Source: JBBRXJ01 sp038248505
GTDB lineage: Bacteria; Bacteroidota; Bacteroidia; Bacteroidales; JBBRXJ01
Assembly: GCA_038248505.1 (NCBI GenBank)
Contig: JBBRXJ010000014.1
Location: 1 to 46,050 of the forward strand
Direction: 5' to 3'
DNA: 46,050 nucleotides
Part shown: positions 1-10,285 of the stretch, in pieces
Layout of the letters: the number at the start of each line of letters is the position of its first letter
Position numbering within the stretch: position 1 is the stretch's first letter
Position numbers and translations under genes: made by a program
The notes under the pieces: generated by a model
The model's input: the letters and a program-made list of their open reading frames with translations, nothing else
Told to the model about the DNA's origin: nothing
Database searches by the model: none

Positions 1-344
1 CATTTTTTGCATTTAAATTGCCCTCGTTTTTGCAACCAATAATGTTTCTTGCATCCACATTTTTTTTGCATTTCACACCGTTTTTAATTCTTACATCTCT
101 AAAGTGCTCTCTGCATGAAAGCTCATCAGGAAATCGCTGAGAAAAATTTAATATATTCATATCTTCTTTTTCTTGCGAAACTATCTGATTGATACGTCAA
201 AACGTGTCGGAGGTGTATGATAATGCAGAATCAAAATATATAATGATAAAATGCAGACATAAAAGCCAAATTAAGTAGCTGTTTTTTTTTATTTTTCCTT
301 ATATTTACATTTGACTGCCAATATAAAAACTAAAAAAATAATTT
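1..344. other. AT-rich upstream region with a short direct repeat
   Basis: No convincing gene is seen here. The stretch carries a near-identical direct repeat: CAT-T(6 in total)-GCATTT at 1-14 and the same with eight T at 58-73. The last 40 bases hold a candidate -7 element for the gene that starts at 345. The left part could be the tail of something outside the window. Confidence 0.5.
306..313 (+). promoter_or_regulatory. Candidate -7 element (TAnnTTTG) for the beta-helix protein gene
   Basis: TACATTTG fits the Bacteroidota sigma-ABfr -7 consensus TAnnTTTG and lies about 30 bases before the ATG at 345. The matching -33 TTTG is not clear: a T-rich run sits at the right distance, so this is only a half-supported promoter. 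Confidence 0.4.
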
Positions 345-2765
345 ATGAAACGAAACATTACTTTAATTCTTTTAGGCGTTTTATCTTGCTTTGCCTTGTT
401 AGGGCAACCAACCAATAACGCAATTTCAGACCTTTATAGTGGAGCGGAAGGCTATCCTATTTGGTCCGATGAGTTCAAATGGAACAATGTTTACAACATG
501 GGCACCTATTCAAACGGAGCTAATAACTTTGAGAAATTTAAAAATGCTTGCCTTAAGGCATTTAATGCAGGTGGTGGCGTGCTATACTACCCAGCAGGAA
601 CCTACAATTTTGATATACCAGATGGGCCAAATGACGAAGGTTTGATGTTGAGAGAAGGAGTAGTTATTCGCGGTGTGAAGCCTACAACAGATCAATGGGC
701 TGTTACGGATCTTGATCCAGCGAATTTGGCAACACATGGTCTAACTTCTAATACAACCAAATTTGTATTTACACGAAAAGACATGAATGCAGACCTTACA
801 GGAGTAAATCCTGCTGGAAATGCCTTTGTAGCAAAAGAATGGAATGCCATTGGATGTAAACCAGCAAATGCAAGTAAAATTGGGGTATGCTGGATTGAAC
901 TCGAATACGGTTATATCTATTTTGGTTTTGATGCTATTAAAAACGATAGCACCCATGGGCCAGGTTGGAATGCAAACTGGAGAGCCGATATGGCTGGATA
1001 TACAACCTCATTTATAGGTGCTTCAAAAAATGGCTGGGAAGCACGTGTACCAAATGGACAATTTATTATGGATCCTTTTGCTGCTGGTGGCTGGGTAAAT
1101 ACTCCATACGATGCTGTAATGGGGGAAAAACGTTTTATAATGGGTGTGCACTTAAAAAATTCGAGTGTTCCTAATTACATACAACAAAGAGTAAATAATG
1201 TAAACCTTGCAAATTGGAAAGTTGAGCATGCCAGTTATCGTTTTGGCGCAAAACTTTCATGTTACGGACGACACTTATTTGTTGCCAACAATTGCATCTC
1301 AAAACCCGATGCTGCAGCTATGTTCCGCTTCTCACAAGTATCAACAACAAGTCCTTATACCTTTACAGCCATATATGATATTGGTAATGGGATAGGTATT
1401 GATGTAAATAAATCACTCTTAAGTAGCTTTGGAAACCGATTTATAGTAAACGGAACGGATGGTTATTTTGCTCAAGATGCGTTTATTAAAGACAATTGGG
1501 TTTACAGCCATGGCAACAAGGGTTTTGAACTTGCTGGTAACTATGTTGTAATTTCAGGCAATGTGAACTACAAACAATATATTGGAATAGGTGATCCATA
1601 TTCTGTTGGTGGTGGTGGCAATTTGACTATGCTTATCTTTCCTGGAGGCTATAATGCACACAATTCTGAAAATTCTGCTGACTATATGAGCCGAGCTTTT
1701 GACTATGGTGGATGGAATTTATGGTTCAATAATAACCGTTGGGAAGGTTCTGGTTCATTGGGGAACGATGGTGAAAGCATATTGCTACAAAGACACAATG
1801 GTGTTGAAGTATATTCATGTGCTATGACCTATAACGAGCAAGGACCAAGTGGTGAAGCTGGCTATATTGCTCCTTATGATGCACATGCCGTAGGCTTGTT
1901 TCAGGGATGGAACGTACAGCGAGGAAGCGTTGGTCTGGCCAAAACCGATTTGAACTACTATGCCGATATTTCAACAGTACAAAATACTACTCCATCAGCT
2001 AATCCCTCAAATGTAGCTGGTGTAACGGGTATCAATGTAAAAGATTTTTTAAATTTAACCTGTCCTTCGGGTTCAACACCTGGTGTGCCAGCAGTTACAT
2101 TAACAGACAACTATTCTTATGTGCTTATTGAATACAACAATGTTGCCAACGAAGCTGCATACAGAATACAACGCCGTTTAAAAGGCTCCGGAACATGGAT
2201 TACCATTGCTTATCGCCCACGCATTCAAACGGGAGGTACCGTAACGTTTAAAATTGGAGATAAAAGTATAGGCGAAATTGGAACTACTGCAAACTATGGT
2301 AATGGTGGTATAGTTAATGGCGTTGCTAACTCATATGCGAGAGTATGGGATAGTGCTGTACGTAACATGAATGAAGCAAATTGGAGAGATTATACCAAGA
2401 TGATTGGTACCTTTGAATATAGAGTAGTTGCTGTTGGTTGCGATGACCTTGATGATGGTGCTAGCTTAACTTCTGAGTTACTAGTGTCTGATGTGAAGTA
2501 TTCAGAATCAGCTCCTGTAACATTCATTCCTGTAAAGGTTTTCCCAAACCCTGCAAAAGATATAGTACGGGTAGAATTTGAAGCGGATGCTGCTGCTACT
2601 ATTTCACTTATTAATGAAACAGGCAAAATCGTAAAAGTTATTGCTAATAATACAAATGCACGTTCTATTGAATTTAATGCATCTGAATTTGCTGCTGGTC
2701 TTTACTTTGTTGAAGTAGCAACAAAAGAAGGCGCTACTCGATCGAAATTAATTATTAAAGAATAA
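345..2765 (+). CDS. Secreted beta-helix (pectate-lyase-like) protein with T9SS type A sorting domain
   Basis: Residues 1-21 form a signal peptide (positive MKRN start, then a hydrophobic run ending at GQ). Around residues 50-95 there is the pattern NFEKFKNACLKAF..GGGVLYYPAGTY, typical of the first turn of pectate-lyase-3/right-handed beta-helix proteins, and the middle is rich in Gly, Asn and Tyr as expected for such a fold. Residues about 580-720 look like a fibronectin-III-type module (YRIQRRLKGSGTW). Residues about 727-806 are a type A T9SS tail with VFPNPAKD, AAGLYFVEV and a basic end. It should be exported by Sec, moved across the outer membrane by T9SS and kept at the surface or released. 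A polysaccharide substrate is inferred from the fold only; no catalytic residues could be assigned. It is a single gene with its own terminator. Confidence 0.8.
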   Translation: MKRNITLILLGVLSCFALLGQPTNNAISDLYSGAEGYPIWSDEFKWNNVYNMGTYSNGANNFEKFKNACLKAFNAGGGVLYYPAGTYNFDIPDGPNDEGLMLREGVVIRGVKPTTDQWAVTDLDPANLATHGLTSNTTKFVFTRKDMNADLTGVNPAGNAFVAKEWNAIGCKPANASKIGVCWIELEYGYIYFGFDAIKNDSTHGPGWNANWRADMAGYTTSFIGASKNGWEARVPNGQFIMDPFAAGGWVNTPYDAVMGEKRFIMGVHLKNSSVPNYIQQRVNNVNLANWKVEHASYRFGAKLSCYGRHLFVANNCISKPDAAAMFRFSQVSTTSPYTFTAIYDIGNGIGIDVNKSLLSSFGNRFIVNGTDGYFAQDAFIKDNWVYSHGNKGFELAGNYVVISGNVNYKQYIGIGDPYSVGGGGNLTMLIFPGGYNAHNSENSADYMSRAFDYGGWNLWFNNNRWEGSGSLGNDGESILLQRHNGVEVYSCAMTYNEQGPSGEAGYIAPYDAHAVGLFQGWNVQRGSVGLAKTDLNYYADISTVQNTTPSANPSNVAGVTGINVKDFLNLTCPSGSTPGVPAVTLTDNYSYVLIEYNNVANEAAYRIQRRLKGSGTWITIAYRPRIQTGGTVTFKIGDKSIGEIGTTANYGNGGIVNGVANSYARVWDSAVRNMNEANWRDYTKMIGTFEYRVVAVGCDDLDDGASLTSELLVSDVKYSESAPVTFIPVKVFPNPAKDIVRVEFEADAAATISLINETGKIVKVIANNTNARSIEFNASEFAAGLYFVEVATKEGATRSKLIIKE

Positions 2766-2780
2766 TTACAAATCTATTTT

Positions 2781-2815
2781 AAAAAGGCCTCGAATTATTC
2801 GGGGCTTTTTTTATT
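2781..2815 (+). terminator. Rho-independent terminator of the beta-helix protein gene
   Basis: GCCTCGAA and TTCGGGGC pair over 8 positions (one G-U) around the loop TTA. An A5 run precedes the stem and a T7 run follows. It begins about 15 bases after the stop codon at 2765. Confidence 0.85.
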
Positions 2816-3405
2816 TCTACCATCTATCTTCTAGCGTTTGGCAGTATGAAACAGTTGTAGGTGGCTGATGTGTCCCATTGGGTTTATTGAAATGCATTTA
2901 CTGAGGCAAAGAAGCCTTCTATGTTGCGGGAGATGGTCGCTTACATTGTTGCAACTAAGCGCATAATAAACAAAATTTCCTTGCCCCCTTAGGTTTAACG
3001 TTTAATAAAAGAACCGAAATGACGTTGTGATGAACGTTCACTCCCTCCGTTTTATACCCTGCATGTATTAGCGTCAGATTTTTACAACTTAATATTCTTG
3101 AGCTTTATTGGATTCTGTCTACAATCAAATACGGTGGCTATTTTAACCCAAATTTCAAGTTCCTTATACTATTTTTATTCAAAATTATTAAATTTTAAAA
3201 ACTTATCAATTCATTCTTAAATATCTGTTTATTAACATCTTGTACAAATTGGCGCAAATATTTTTTTAGTCTAAATGATACGGCATATATATGCAGTTCA
3301 TTTTTATTATCTAAATTATGATGACTAAAAATCGCTTTTATGTTTATTATATGATTGAGCAGAATACATTTAAACTAATTTATATAAGTCAATAGTAAAA
3401 TACGA
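2816..3405. other. Gene-free region with hairpins and a repeat shared with 27.9 kb
   Basis: No reading frame with a recognisable product is seen on either strand. It holds small inverted repeats (GGC/GCC near 2905-2915; CGCTTA at 2938-2943 against TAAGCG at 2956-2961, with palindromic GTTGCAAC in the loop) and an 18-base block at 2984-3001 that recurs with one change at 27912-27929. The part nearest the helicase gene (3130-3405) is very AT-rich and would be that gene's 3' untranslated region. Confidence 0.5.
2971..3010. repeat. Copy 1 of a dispersed intergenic repeat
   Basis: CAAAATTTCC at 2971 and CCCCCTTAGGTTTAACGT at 2984-3001 correspond to CAAAATATCC at 27882 and CCCCCTTAAGTTTAACGT at 27912-27929. 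Seventeen of 18 bases agree in the second block, and order and orientation are the same; the second copy carries extra bases between the two blocks. Both copies lie in gene-free DNA. Nature unknown. Confidence 0.5.
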
Positions 3406-4776
3406 TTACTCTTCAAGCGATATTCGCATATTCCGATGAAGCAATTTTACATTTTTAAAATTTATCGTAATTTGTTGGACGTATTTCTCTGGCACATCAA
3501 AATGTGAACTTTCTTCATGCACAACCACTTTCTCAATATGCTCATGATCCAAACCCGCTTCTTCAAATAAATAATCGGACAAGCTACCGCTTGTAAAGCC
3601 TTGTACAGAGCCCATATTCATATAAATCGTAATTATTTTATCATTTTTTTCTTCAGGCAGTAAGTCAACTTCAATTTGTGAGAATTGAATGTTTAACTGC
3701 ATTTCAAGCATTTTAATTCCATCCAATTCTTCCTTTTTTATTAAACAAATAGAATCACCCGATTTACCTGCACGCGCAGTCCTTCCGCTTCGATGAGTAT
3801 AGTAGTCTGCTTTCTCAGGTAAATCATAATGAATGATATAATCTAAATCTTTCACATCAATACCTCTGGCAGCAATGTCGGTTGCAATCAAAAGGTTAAT
3901 TCTATCTTTCTTAAAACCACGCATTACCTTTTCACGCGCCACCTGATTCAAATTTCCATGCAATGCATCGGCGGTAACAGCAAAGCCAGCAAGCTGTTTT
4001 GCCAAACGTTTAGCATCCACTTTGGTTCGGCAAAAAGCTATACCACGTTGGTCTTTACGCTCCATTAATAACGCTTTAAAAAATTCGAGCTTTTGATTTT
4101 TTTTATGAAACAAAAAATGATGTTCAATATTTTGATTGACAAATTCTTTGGCGTTAATACGAATCTCTTTAATATCTGGGCGTAAATAATCTTTAATAAT
4201 ATGCTTAACATCAGCAGGCATAGTAGCAGTAAAAAGCATTTTCATAACCCCTTCTTTACAGGCATCCAGAATGGTATCCACCTCGGTTTTAAAACCCATA
4301 TTCATCATCTCATCAGCCTCATCTAATACAATATATTTAAGATGATCGAGACTCAATGCATTACGGTCTAACAAATCAATTAAACGACCAGGAGTAGCAA
4401 CGAGAACATGAGTAGGGCGTTTAAGCTTTAATATCTGATCGGCAATGGGTGCGCCACCATAAACGGCTTCAGCAAATACCTTGTCAAGATATTTTGAGAA
4501 AAGGAAAAATTCTCGCGCCACTTGCTGCCCAAGTTCGCGGGTTGGTACAAGAACCAATGCCTGTATCTTAGCTAATTTGGGGTCAATGGACTGCAATATA
4601 GGCAAGCAAAAGGCAGCTGTTTTCCCTGTGCCAGTTTGTGCAACAGCAACCAAATCCTGATTCGTTAAAAGAATATGTGATATTGTCTTTTTCTGAATAT
4701 CTGTCGGTTTAGATATTTTATTATCTGTGAGTGCTCGTATAATTTTTTCGCTGATACCTAAGTCTGAAAATGTCAT
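3406..4776 (-). CDS. DEAD-box ATP-dependent RNA helicase
   Basis: All core motifs are present in order: Q motif (Q28 in KPTDIQ), Walker A AQTGTGKT at 46-53, PTRELGQQ from 78, DEAD at 152-155, TAT (usual SAT) at 183-185, ATDIAARGID near 298-307 and HRSGRTARAG at 328-337. This defines two RecA-like domains that unwind RNA duplexes with ATP. Residues about 377-453 form an extra C-terminal domain that looks like the DbpA-type RNA-binding module (IYMNMGSVQGFTSGSLSDYL), which in that family targets ribosomal RNA; the match is by eye. At 456 residues it is normal for a DbpA/CsdA-like helicase. It lies downstream of the giant secreted gene on the same strand, but a strong terminator and its own -7 element separate the two, so it is probably transcribed alone. 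A role in ribosome assembly or cold-shock RNA handling is inferred. Confidence 0.92.
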   Translation of the reverse strand: MTFSDLGISEKIIRALTDNKISKPTDIQKKTISHILLTNQDLVAVAQTGTGKTAAFCLPILQSIDPKLAKIQALVLVPTRELGQQVAREFFLFSKYLDKVFAEAVYGGAPIADQILKLKRPTHVLVATPGRLIDLLDRNALSLDHLKYIVLDEADEMMNMGFKTEVDTILDACKEGVMKMLFTATMPADVKHIIKDYLRPDIKEIRINAKEFVNQNIEHHFLFHKKNQKLEFFKALLMERKDQRGIAFCRTKVDAKRLAKQLAGFAVTADALHGNLNQVAREKVMRGFKKDRINLLIATDIAARGIDVKDLDYIIHYDLPEKADYYTHRSGRTARAGKSGDSICLIKKEELDGIKMLEMQLNIQFSQIEVDLLPEEKNDKIITIYMNMGSVQGFTSGSLSDYLFEEAGLDHEHIEKVVVHEESSHFDVPEKYVQQITINFKNVKLLHRNMRISLEE

Positions 4777-4818
4777 TTTAAAAAATATTTATTTATACTA
4801 TTGAATGAGAAATTGAGG

Positions 4819-4826
4819 CAAAATTA
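4819..4826 (-). promoter_or_regulatory. Candidate -7 element of the helicase gene
   Basis: On the minus strand this reads TAATTTTG, a fit to TAnnTTTG, about 43 bases before the helicase ATG (4776). Nineteen bases upstream, the -33 position reads CTTT rather than TTTG, so only half the consensus is met. A direct repeat AGCTAT-AATAA-AGCTAT lies in the -33 area. Confidence 0.45.
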
Positions 4827-4869
4827 GTCTTTAATTAGCTATAATAAAGCTATAGCTTGATTTAGACGC

Positions 4870-4909
4870 TAAAAACAAACGAGGGCTAAACAATTTTGTT
4901 AAGTCCTCG
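4870..4909 (-). terminator. Strong hairpin terminator of the giant secreted protein gene
   Basis: Bases 4880-4893 (CGAGGGCTAAACAA) pair with 4896-4909 (TTGTTAAGTCCTCG) at 12 of 14 positions around a two-base loop. In the minus-strand transcript the hairpin starts eight bases after the stop codon and is followed by a U-rich run (TTTGTTTTT). It should insulate the helicase gene from read-through. Confidence 0.8.
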
Positions 4910-4916
4910 CCTCTTT

Positions 4917-7900
4917 TTAATTTTTAACAATCTTTCGTATTAGATTATTGCTGCCCTTTCGAACTATCAAGTAATAGATGCCCGAAGGTAAGTTGCTGAG
5001 GTCGTAAACGCGTTTAACATTCAGTATGCTGCGAAGCTCGTCATGTATTACAAGCACTCCAACTTCATTAAGTAGGCTTATAGAATAATCGTTAGGCTCG
5101 CTTCCAATTAAACTCATTTGTACAAAATCACTTGTCGGATTTGGATCTACCTCCAAAGAAAAATCGACAAAATGAAGTTCCCCAACACTTTCATTTCCTA
5201 TAAATATACTATCCGTGTTGGCACATCCAAATCGATCTGTAATGGTAACATGTTGCCATTTCTGCTGCGTTACATTGAATGATGAAGCGGTACTTCCATT
5301 GTCCCACTTATAAGTGCTATAGCTTGTTTCCGTTGTTAATGTATATGGAAAAGCCACAAAAATGGAGTCCTCGAGTGTTTTCCATTTCACTTCTGGCCTT
5401 CCCATCATCTGTATTACTTTTAATAGCGTGTCGTTATCCTTATACGTGTCTAAAGCCCAATCAAAATAAACATTAAAAGTGTCCTTTTGATTGTAAAAAA
5501 TATTTGGATTAGAGATAAAAGTATATGTAAAAGAATCGAGCGGTAAAAGTATTTTAGGAACACTAAAAATCTCCTCAACGGCACCACTACTATCAATATC
5601 AAAAATTATACTTATAATGGTTATTATAGGAATCGTTGTAGTGCCTCTATTTACAAACAAAGCACTCATATGATAGGTAGCATTAAAACCACATGCCGTA
5701 TCTGATGGCAAAAGTTTCTTTAAGAACATATCGGTGTAATTAAGCTGAATAATGGAGGTATCCATATCAACGCAACCATTAGTATCTGTTGTGCTTACGC
5801 GAGCAATGAGTGATGGATATGCGTTATCAATGGTAGCCGTAATTGATTGTAAGGTACTTCCATCCTGCCACAAATAAGAGGTATAACCCGTGCCTGCATT
5901 TAATACATATTGACGAGCATTTACTATCGTATCACGACCTAATGTTACAAATGGGGCGGGATAAATAATTGTTAAAAAGGCACTACTATCATTGGATCGT
6001 ATTGAGTCACGATCAAGGCGAGTATAGGCTTTTATGGCATTTGCGCCCAGTATATTTATAGTAAATGTATCTGTTAATTTATAATATATTGAGTCACCTG
6101 GGTAAAAACGAGTTGAAAGAAGAAGGGTGTCATCAATTAGCGTATTAACATATTTATAGGTTAAGGGAATTTTGTCACCTATGTTCAATGTATCTGTTCC
6201 TACATTGTTTACAAGAATAACTGCAGTATCTGCATGTATTGGCCCGCAGTTCTTTTCTCTATGATAAATAGCGGATGCACGAACATCTTGAATTACAAGA
6301 CGTACCATTGACGTATCAGCAGAGCTGCAACCATGTACACTAGTTACAGTACAAGCATAATACCCGCTACCTGGAGTGGTTACTAGCAAGGTACTATCGG
6401 TAGTAGTATCACTCCATAAGAATGATTTAAAAATAGTATCTCCTTTGGCTGCATTTAATCTAAACCTCGTTCCAATATGAATGGTATCTGCCGGAGTTAA
6501 TGAGAATGCTGGATATCCCCACACTTTCACATCGCGCTGTGCTGTATCATTAACGATTGAATCATCATCCGCATAACGTGTATAGGCTTGGAATGAATAT
6601 TTCTTTACTGCAAGCATATCTACCTTCTTTTTAAAACGATAGTTAAATGTACTATCGGGATAAATAATTTGTGAAATAGTAAACGTATCTTCTTCTGCAG
6701 CTCCTGCATCAATGGAATAAGCTACAACAATATTGTATCCACGAATAGTATCGGTTCCATAATTTTTAATTTGAACGAGCATTGAAACAGTATCACTTAA
6801 CTCACAGGCTGAAATTGGTTTCACTATCTCTGATACCCCAACATCGGCAATTAATCGAACAATATCAATAGTGTCTTTTGCCAAACAGCTTGTTACCGTA
6901 TCCGTAATGATAACTGTAAATCTACCACCCGCTTTAGTTACAGAGCTTGTATCGGTAGTTCTACCATTATTCCACAAATATCGTACATCGGCACCTGCAT
7001 TTGCATTTAACTTAACCGTATCAGCATGTACAGTATAAACATCGTTACCTAATTCTACAAAAGGTTTACGAACGAGAATACTTACTCGGCTTGTATCGTT
7101 ATTGTAAGCCGTATCGGCATAAATATTATCAAATTCGAAGGAATTAGTCCAGGCGGCAATTTGGTACGTACCTGCCTGATACATATTAAACCCATAATTC
7201 ATTTTATATTGTAAGGTATCGCCAACCTTCACATTGCGACGAGCAGAAAGGGTATCGGTATTTCGAACACCATTCACTTCAACGGTAAGTAAAAATTTAT
7301 ATCCCGTTTTGAGGGTATCAATATTGAAATTTTTAATAGCTACCGTTACCTTTTGGTTGGCCAACAATTCACAAGCATTAACTGGCGATACAATTTTAGA
7401 AACGCCCAAATCATTAGGAGCATCATATATTCGTATATCATCAAAAGCAAATCCCTCATAAAAATCAACATCGTTACTTCTAAATGTCATTCGTAATTGA
7501 GCATTTGATTTTTTAGAAATACCGACAGGTAAAATCTGTTTAACGAATGAATAGCTTGGCACGGTTCCACTCCATCCGGGCATTGAGTCGAGAGCTGCTA
7601 CCTTTCTATAATTATACCAAGGCCAATTAAATGAATAGCTATGCGTGTCGCAATGATTCCATGTACTACCTGCATTTGCAGTATAATAAAGAGCAACACC
7701 ATCGGTGCTATCTTCAGAATTGGAGATATAATTCAGTTCAAGAATGGGATGCCTAATTCCTGATAAATTAAAGCAAGGACTCTCTAGATGTGCTGTGTCG
7801 TTCACATAATAATAGTCAATCAGTTTTGTTGCCCATACATTAGCACCAGAAGCAGCACCATTCACCACTAATTTTGAAGGAGTACCAAACTCCCACATAG

Positions 7901-9914
7901 CCGCCTTGTCAGATTGCCAATAGCCATCATTCGATTCAAAGTCATTGGCGTAAGGCAATGTATAGGTTGGTATAATTGACAAAGAAGTGTATAAAGTATC
8001 AGAAGTAGGATCCTCATCACCCGTTAATTTGGTATGTGCATACACATCACCAAAAGCAAATACCACAGGCGAACTCAAATCAACCGTTCGCTTAAATGTA
8101 AAAGTAATTTCCTGACCAATTCCAATCGTTCCATTAAAAGTATCAAGCACCTCAGTATATAAAGGAGCTCCAAAAAAGACTTTTAAAGGAATTTGGCCTG
8201 TTACCGATTTAGCTCCATAATTTTTTATTTTTATTTTAATGGTATCATGGTCGGTATGATCACAACCCGACTCCGGTTTAAGTAATTTAGAAACGCCAAT
8301 ATCTTTCGTAATATAATCGCCTGTAATTACAAAATCGTCAATATTCCATCCACTATAATCGTTTTGAGCATTTGTTGATCCTAGCGTATAACGTATCTTT
8401 ACCTGACTTTTATTAAAAGCATAATTATTAATATTCAGCGTAGTAAGCGTCCACTTATTATCGGTAATAAAACTACCACCATTGGTATAAATTGTTGACC
8501 AATTTACTCCATTATCGCTTGAAATATCAACATTCACACGATCAAAAGCTTCAACATTTAGCCATCGTTGAAAGCTCAAATTCAAATCTTTGTAGTATGA
8601 ACAATTAATTGCAGGGGAAACCGCTTTGTAAGATCCATCATTCAACAAACGCTCATAATCACCAGATCTATTTCCTAATCGAGTTAAGTCTGTACCTAAA
8701 ATTTTAGTGCCACTATATGCATATTTAGGATCTGGATTTCCCTTGGCACCACCAATACTACTATAAATACAATGAGTACATGTAGTATCAATCTGAAATT
8801 CATTCACACTATCTTGAACTGGAAAGATCCACCCTTTCAGTGTTTCGTAATTATCAAAAAAGATAGACTCGTTAATAATACGAGTACCGGCTGGCGACTG
8901 TGTAGTTGAGGGATAGGTTGCCGTTCCAATACTTATTGAATTTGCTAAAACAGATGCATCAACTAAACTCCCGTGAATCGTATCAGTACCCGAAGCTATA
9001 TCAAAGGTTACCCATAAATAATTTTCACCTGAGGGCAAATCTAAATTTAGCCCTGTAAAAGATGCCCCACCAGCTACAAAACTTGTAGCTGAACCAATTT
9101 GCCTATCACGCGTGAAATAATTACCTGTTGTATAATACAATTTTACACCTGAAGGTAAAATGTAATCGTCATTTTGATTCAATGAATTTACATTAATAGA
9201 ATTAAACAATAATGAACTCGTATTTCCAATAACGATCATGTCAATTCTAAGTATAGGGACATCTTTTGAACCTGATGGAATAAAATCAGTTGATGCCTGA
9301 TTTATTGTAATCGTTTGAATGGTGCGATCTAATTGAGCTGTTTCATGTATGTAAATGCTATCTATACATACACCATGCCCACGATGCGTAGTGCCTTCAA
9401 AAGCTACATAAACACTATCGGTTAATAAACTATCTGGTATTTGAACTGTCCTTTTAGTCCATGATGGCGTATTCGCAGTGAATTCACCCAGTTTAATCCA
9501 TGGTTTTTTTGCTGCTTTTTTACAGTAAACACGCAACTCATCATTCGGATAAGGAGGATAATCCTTTTGTGCATGATAGAAACGTATTTCAGGCTTCACC
9601 TTATCTTTTAATTTCATTGATGGGGTAACCAATTTTGTTTCTTCCGAATTTGGACTATCAAACCAAAACAAAGCATTTTTTGTACCCGATGCCGCGCCTA
9701 AAGGATGTGAACCTTCACCCCCAGCTTGATAAACCCAACTAACAATCACATCTCCTTGACCAACCTTCCCTTTTACCTTTTCTTCTTGCCAGCCAGCGGG
9801 TATTCCAATATTTTCGAAATCCTCAAAAAGAAAAACCGTTTGAGCATTAACAAAACTGCCTACAAGAAGCATTAAAATCAAAAATCCATGAATTTTAAGT
9901 CGTATATTTCTCAT
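4917..9914 (-). CDS. Giant secreted adhesin-like protein with cleaved-adhesin/CARDB-like modules and T9SS type A tail
   Basis: This 1665-residue protein starts with a signal peptide (hydrophobic FLILMLLVGSFVNAQ). Residues about 27-190 resemble the cleaved-adhesin/MAM-like fold (FEDFENIGIPAGW ... VYVAFEGTTHRGHGVCIDSIYI), and two more such jelly-roll modules lie near 350-530 and 660-830 (SGWNIDDFVITGD, YEGFAFDDIRIYD). They alternate with CARDB-like beta-sandwiches that open with (D)(I/L)GVSK(I/L)(V/L)KP and a Cys, as in DLGVSKIVSPVNACE and DVGVSEIVKPISACE. Short Ig-like units of the form LGNDxYxVxADTVxLNA..YLWNNG are interspersed. The last 80 residues hold VDPNPTSDFVQ and LPSGIYYLIV, a type A T9SS sorting tail. 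Role inferred: surface adhesin or matrix protein; no catalytic domain is visible. It is monocistronic by its terminator. Confidence 0.85.
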   Translation of the reverse strand: MRNIRLKIHGFLILMLLVGSFVNAQTVFLFEDFENIGIPAGWQEEKVKGKVGQGDVIVSWVYQAGGEGSHPLGAASGTKNALFWFDSPNSEETKLVTPSMKLKDKVKPEIRFYHAQKDYPPYPNDELRVYCKKAAKKPWIKLGEFTANTPSWTKRTVQIPDSLLTDSVYVAFEGTTHRGHGVCIDSIYIHETAQLDRTIQTITINQASTDFIPSGSKDVPILRIDMIVIGNTSSLLFNSINVNSLNQNDDYILPSGVKLYYTTGNYFTRDRQIGSATSFVAGGASFTGLNLDLPSGENYLWVTFDIASGTDTIHGSLVDASVLANSISIGTATYPSTTQSPAGTRIINESIFFDNYETLKGWIFPVQDSVNEFQIDTTCTHCIYSSIGGAKGNPDPKYAYSGTKILGTDLTRLGNRSGDYERLLNDGSYKAVSPAINCSYYKDLNLSFQRWLNVEAFDRVNVDISSDNGVNWSTIYTNGGSFITDNKWTLTTLNINNYAFNKSQVKIRYTLGSTNAQNDYSGWNIDDFVITGDYITKDIGVSKLLKPESGCDHTDHDTIKIKIKNYGAKSVTGQIPLKVFFGAPLYTEVLDTFNGTIGIGQEITFTFKRTVDLSSPVVFAFGDVYAHTKLTGDEDPTSDTLYTSLSIIPTYTLPYANDFESNDGYWQSDKAAMWEFGTPSKLVVNGAASGANVWATKLIDYYYVNDTAHLESPCFNLSGIRHPILELNYISNSEDSTDGVALYYTANAGSTWNHCDTHSYSFNWPWYNYRKVAALDSMPGWSGTVPSYSFVKQILPVGISKKSNAQLRMTFRSNDVDFYEGFAFDDIRIYDAPNDLGVSKIVSPVNACELLANQKVTVAIKNFNIDTLKTGYKFLLTVEVNGVRNTDTLSARRNVKVGDTLQYKMNYGFNMYQAGTYQIAAWTNSFEFDNIYADTAYNNDTSRVSILVRKPFVELGNDVYTVHADTVKLNANAGADVRYLWNNGRTTDTSSVTKAGGRFTVIITDTVTSCLAKDTIDIVRLIADVGVSEIVKPISACELSDTVSMLVQIKNYGTDTIRGYNIVVAYSIDAGAAEEDTFTISQIIYPDSTFNYRFKKKVDMLAVKKYSFQAYTRYADDDSIVNDTAQRDVKVWGYPAFSLTPADTIHIGTRFRLNAAKGDTIFKSFLWSDTTTDSTLLVTTPGSGYYACTVTSVHGCSSADTSMVRLVIQDVRASAIYHREKNCGPIHADTAVILVNNVGTDTLNIGDKIPLTYKYVNTLIDDTLLLSTRFYPGDSIYYKLTDTFTINILGANAIKAYTRLDRDSIRSNDSSAFLTIIYPAPFVTLGRDTIVNARQYVLNAGTGYTSYLWQDGSTLQSITATIDNAYPSLIARVSTTDTNGCVDMDTSIIQLNYTDMFLKKLLPSDTACGFNATYHMSALFVNRGTTTIPIITIISIIFDIDSSGAVEEIFSVPKILLPLDSFTYTFISNPNIFYNQKDTFNVYFDWALDTYKDNDTLLKVIQMMGRPEVKWKTLEDSIFVAFPYTLTTETSYSTYKWDNGSTASSFNVTQQKWQHVTITDRFGCANTDSIFIGNESVGELHFVDFSLEVDPNPTSDFVQMSLIGSEPNDYSISLLNEVGVLVIHDELRSILNVKRVYDLSNLPSGIYYLIVRKGSNNLIRKIVKN

Positions 9915-10285
9915 ATTGATATAAATAAGTCATTATATAATTCGATAATTATCCTATAAAGTTATGCTTTTTTAAGGATATCATGAAAGACTCGGCAGTA
10001 ATTCTGATAAAAGCGAAATGTCTATCGTTACAAATACGTCATAAACCTAGCAATCAATTAACTACAACCAGTACGTATTTTTTATCAAGCATATAAAATT
10101 AGCAAAACAACTCGTAAGTATCTCAGCAAAGCGTTTTAAATAAGAGTTTTAAATAAAAACAATTATAAAACAAACACAAAAACAATAGTACAAGAGGAAT
10201 AATCAAAAGAACGAACCAGTCAATTATAATAATTTAGTATCGTTTCCTAATTATTTCCTATTTTTATGCACCTAAGCAATCCAAT
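9915..10285. other. Divergent intergenic region
   Basis: This stretch separates the minus-strand adhesin gene from the plus-strand sugar-activation operon and must carry both promoters. It is A-rich. I found no exact TAnnTTTG in either direction and no gene. GTTTTAAATAAGAGTTTTAAATAAA near 10132-10157 is a short direct repeat of GTTTTAAATAA. Confidence 0.5.
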
